From contig JAFEEQ010000009.1 in assembly GCA_018241025.1 (NCBI GenBank), forward strand, positions 72,065-136,064: 64,000 bases of DNA, in the 5' to 3' direction. The notes beneath the pieces were generated by a model, which had not been told where the DNA came from, made no database searches, and saw only the letters and a list, made by a program, of their open reading frames with translations. A program made the position numbers and the translations under genes. This document shows, piece by piece, positions 62,137-64,000 of the stretch (the first letter of the stretch is position 1; every line of letters begins with the position of its first letter). The DNA is from Pseudomonadota bacterium (GTDB lineage Bacteria; Pseudomonadota; Alphaproteobacteria; Micropepsales; Micropepsaceae).

Positions 62137-63585
62137 TCAGCTCTTGCGCACGAACAGCATGCGCACGCGGCCTGTCCGTTCGGTCTCCGTCCAAGCCTTG
62201 GCGCCTGCGAGGCCGTCGGCCCAGGCGATCATGCAGGCATCGTCGCGATACTGCAGCGACCAGTCCGCGATGTATTCCATCGGCCAATAGTTGGAGAGAG
62301 GGCACTCGTTCATATTGCCGATGATGAGCAATCCGCCCGGCAGGAGCAGGTCATAGAGCCGCTTTACCAGCGCCTTGGCGCGGTGGTCCGTCAGATAGTC
62401 GAGCAGCCCGACCGAGTAGACCAGATCCTGCGGCGGCAGGCCCGCGAGGCCCTCGGTCCCGCGCAGCACGTCCGTGAAGGAGAGATTGTAGCCCTGCACC
62501 CGGATGCGGCCATCGGCTCCGATCACGTAAGGGTAGGTCTTCTCATGCGCATAGAGCAGGGCGGCTTCTTCCTGATCGATTAGCGAGAATTCGGCGCGAT
62601 TGCCTGACGACACATGGCTGCTGAGATAGGCTTCGATCTCCCGCGCCGGTCCGCTGCCCAGGCTCGCGATGCGCGCCGGCCGCTCATGGCCACGTTCGCG
62701 AACGATATCGGCGATGTGCGTGCGCACGACTTCCATCCGTGTGCGAATGCACTCTGCCACTTCCAGACCCACGCGATGCATCAGCATCTCATAGGCATCG
62801 CCACCCAGGCGTTCCCAGTCATAGACCTGGTTCATGATCTCGAAGTCGCCGGGATAGCCCAGCGGCTTGGCATAGGAACGGTCCCAGATCGCGCCCTTGC
62901 GCAGTTCGGGCGTCAGGACGAGTTCGGTGAACTCCTTGGTCGCCTCGCGTGCGTCACGGTCGTTGATCAGCGGCAGCGTGAGTTCGTTGCCGGTGCGCCA
63001 GAGCGTACGCCACTGCTGGATGATGCGCGGCTCGCAGGTCTCGAAGGCCTCGATTTGGTCGAGGCCGCGACGCATCTCGCTCGCCACTGCTGAGTTGGAC
63101 TCGAGCACCATGCGATAGGAGCGCAGCAGCCGAAGCACATCGGCGCAGAAGGCGCGGTACTCGACCGGAACCAGCTGTGATGCTTCCTGGCCGGCAAACG
63201 CAGGCGAGCGCGCGGCGATCTGGGCCTGGGTGTTGCGCGTCAGAAGCTTGTCGAACTCGACATAGCGATCGACGAAGTTGAAGGCGATCTTCGAACCGAA
63301 GACCGTATTCTCGGCGCGGCAGACGCGGGCCGAACTTTCGAAGATTGGAAGGCCGGACTGCTGAATGCTCAGCGGGACCGTCTCGCCGATTTCCGGAATG
63401 TCGTCGCCGGAGGATTTCGATAGGACGGCGAGGCCGCCTAGGCTGATGTCGTGCAGCCGATACGCCGTCGAGCGAACGCGCACGCGCGGGGCCATACCCG
63501 GAAACATCTTGCGCGCATCATAGCGCGGCGGGCGGAAGCGGATCTTCTGGCCGGTCGAACCTTTGAGTTCTTCATACGCAAGCAT
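62137..63585 (-). CDS. PilZ domain fused to PhcB-type SAM methyltransferase
   Basis: 482 residues. The N-terminal PilZ domain has RVRVR (R34xxxR38) and D46-I-S48-L-G-G51, the c-di-GMP-binding pair. The C-terminal methyltransferase domain has SYAKPLGYPGDFEIMNQVYD, SLGSGPAREIEAYL as SAM motif I, and SVGLLDYLTDHRAKALVKRL and PMEYIADWSLQYRD. The last three blocks are those of the 3-hydroxypalmitate methyl ester synthase (PhcB-like) family. Methyl-ester signal synthesis controlled by c-di-GMP is an inference. ATG 63585 has AAGGGG upstream. Confidence 0.78.
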   Translation of the reverse strand: MLAYEELKGSTGQKIRFRPPRYDARKMFPGMAPRVRVRSTAYRLHDISLGGLAVLSKSSGDDIPEIGETVPLSIQQSGLPIFESSARVCRAENTVFGSKIAFNFVDRYVEFDKLLTRNTQAQIAARSPAFAGQEASQLVPVEYRAFCADVLRLLRSYRMVLESNSAVASEMRRGLDQIEAFETCEPRIIQQWRTLWRTGNELTLPLINDRDAREATKEFTELVLTPELRKGAIWDRSYAKPLGYPGDFEIMNQVYDWERLGGDAYEMLMHRVGLEVAECIRTRMEVVRTHIADIVRERGHERPARIASLGSGPAREIEAYLSSHVSSGNRAEFSLIDQEEAALLYAHEKTYPYVIGADGRIRVQGYNLSFTDVLRGTEGLAGLPPQDLVYSVGLLDYLTDHRAKALVKRLYDLLLPGGLLIIGNMNECPLSNYWPMEYIADWSLQYRDDACMIAWADGLAGAKAWTETERTGRVRMLFVRKS

Positions 63586-64000
63586 GTTGGTACCCCTTGG
63601 AGAACGCTCGAACTCTCCCTCCTGAAGGCACCCCAGTTCCGGTTTTGCCGGAACGCACTACCCAAAACCCCGGAGCCGACGTTGAGTCGTCTGGTCACCG
63701 ACCAAAAGTCTTAACAATGTCTTAATAGCCGAAAGAGTCAGGGAAATCAATTGGATGCACCCCCCCCCATTTAGGGGGACCGGTAAGGTGAATGATTAAC
63801 CTTGGTAAATTCGGAGCCAACCGATTCAAATCCTTGAGCAATTCGAATCGGTTAACCGCCGCTAAGGATGCGCATTCGCGACGCCGAAAGGGACCTCGGA
63901 AAAGCACTTACAGCGTCCCTAAAATTTTCAAAGTTCCCGAAAAGGCGCCTTAGACTTTTTTGCCCAGACTACGTTCTCATCAGCGCGGATCGCCCGCGCA
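63586..64000. other. 415-bp end segment with no gene found
   Basis: Upstream of the PilZ/methyltransferase start. It is AT-richer than average, with a nine-base C-run (63760-63768), a short CCCCC/GGGGG stem (63764-63768/63774-63778) and a perfect 9-bp inverted repeat AACCGATTC/GAATCGGTT (63819-63827/63845-63853). The latter is large and well spaced enough to be an operator or hairpin. The ORFs present are short and unlike any known protein. Confidence 0.5.

Noticed and set aside
1..64000. CRISPR array, rRNA operon, insertion sequence or integrase
   Set aside because: No regularly spaced direct repeats, no rRNA sequence and no transposase or integrase motif were seen in either strand; the only tandem repeat is the coding heptad at 19371-19559.

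Overview
The window is a gene-dense, high-GC chromosomal segment of an alphaproteobacterium. The block murA / DUF2948 / hisD / UPF0262 / LMW-PTP / infA / maf / rng / yacG / tRNA-Phe is a typical alphaproteobacterial gene order. An Oar-like TonB receptor, a Caulobacter-type xylonate pathway (xylC, xylD) and a PilZ-fused methyltransferase suggest an aquatic or soil oligotroph of the Caulobacter/Rhizomicrobium sort. The genus is a guess. No rRNA, integrase, transposase, CRISPR array or prophage structural operon is visible.

Layout. 0-7.5 kb: GDSL hydrolase end, diiron ferritin-like protein, PdxI-type aldo/keto reductase, DUF2189 membrane protein, hemE, an SDR and a secreted beta-propeller protein. 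7.7-15.7 kb: tRNA-Thr, the murA-to-yacG housekeeping block (broken by one inverted membrane-protein gene) and tRNA-Phe. 15.8-23.5 kb: PfkB kinase, a secreted S8 protease with a seven-residue tandem repeat, a TPR sensor kinase and a Tat-exported amine oxidase. 23.6-45.5 kb: a long run of nucleobase, nucleoside and nucleotide salvage or catabolic genes. It holds a PRTase, upp, deoC, an ALDH16-like dehydrogenase, an apparently exported cytidine deaminase, deoA, guanine deaminase, adenine-type deaminase, amn, deoB and purine nucleoside phosphorylase. Malate synthase, a beta-alanine-type transaminase and a DUF433/PIN-like toxin-antitoxin pair are mixed in. A large TonB-dependent receptor and a secreted S1/P1 nuclease end the run. 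Together these read as a possible nucleic-acid scavenging locus: cut outside, import, deaminate and phosphorolyse, then burn the deoxyribose through acetaldehyde to C2 units. 45.6-50.1 kb: xylC-xylD, a small secreted protein and a CE15-like hydrolase whose nucleophile serine is alanine.

50.1-60.6 kb is the most unusual part. An Asp/Asn beta-hydroxylase stands divergent from a translationally coupled sulfotransferase / HprK-like kinase / sulfotransferase operon. This converges on an asparagine-synthetase-like protein that lacks the glutaminase cysteine. After an AT-rich 749-bp gap come three tandem phage-tail-collar (MdpB-like) proteins, a GNAT acetyltransferase, a DUF6916 protein, a PqqD-like protein and a FadL-family porin. 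Kinase, PqqD and Asn-synthetase parts recall RiPP or lasso-peptide machinery, but no lasso B2 protease and no convincing precursor peptide is visible. The collar proteins are the best candidate substrates of an undescribed modification system.

60.7-63.6 kb: a multi-membrane-pass histidine kinase convergent with a PilZ plus PhcB-type methyltransferase fusion, possibly a diffusible-signal pair. Small hairpin repeats sit in several intergenic gaps.
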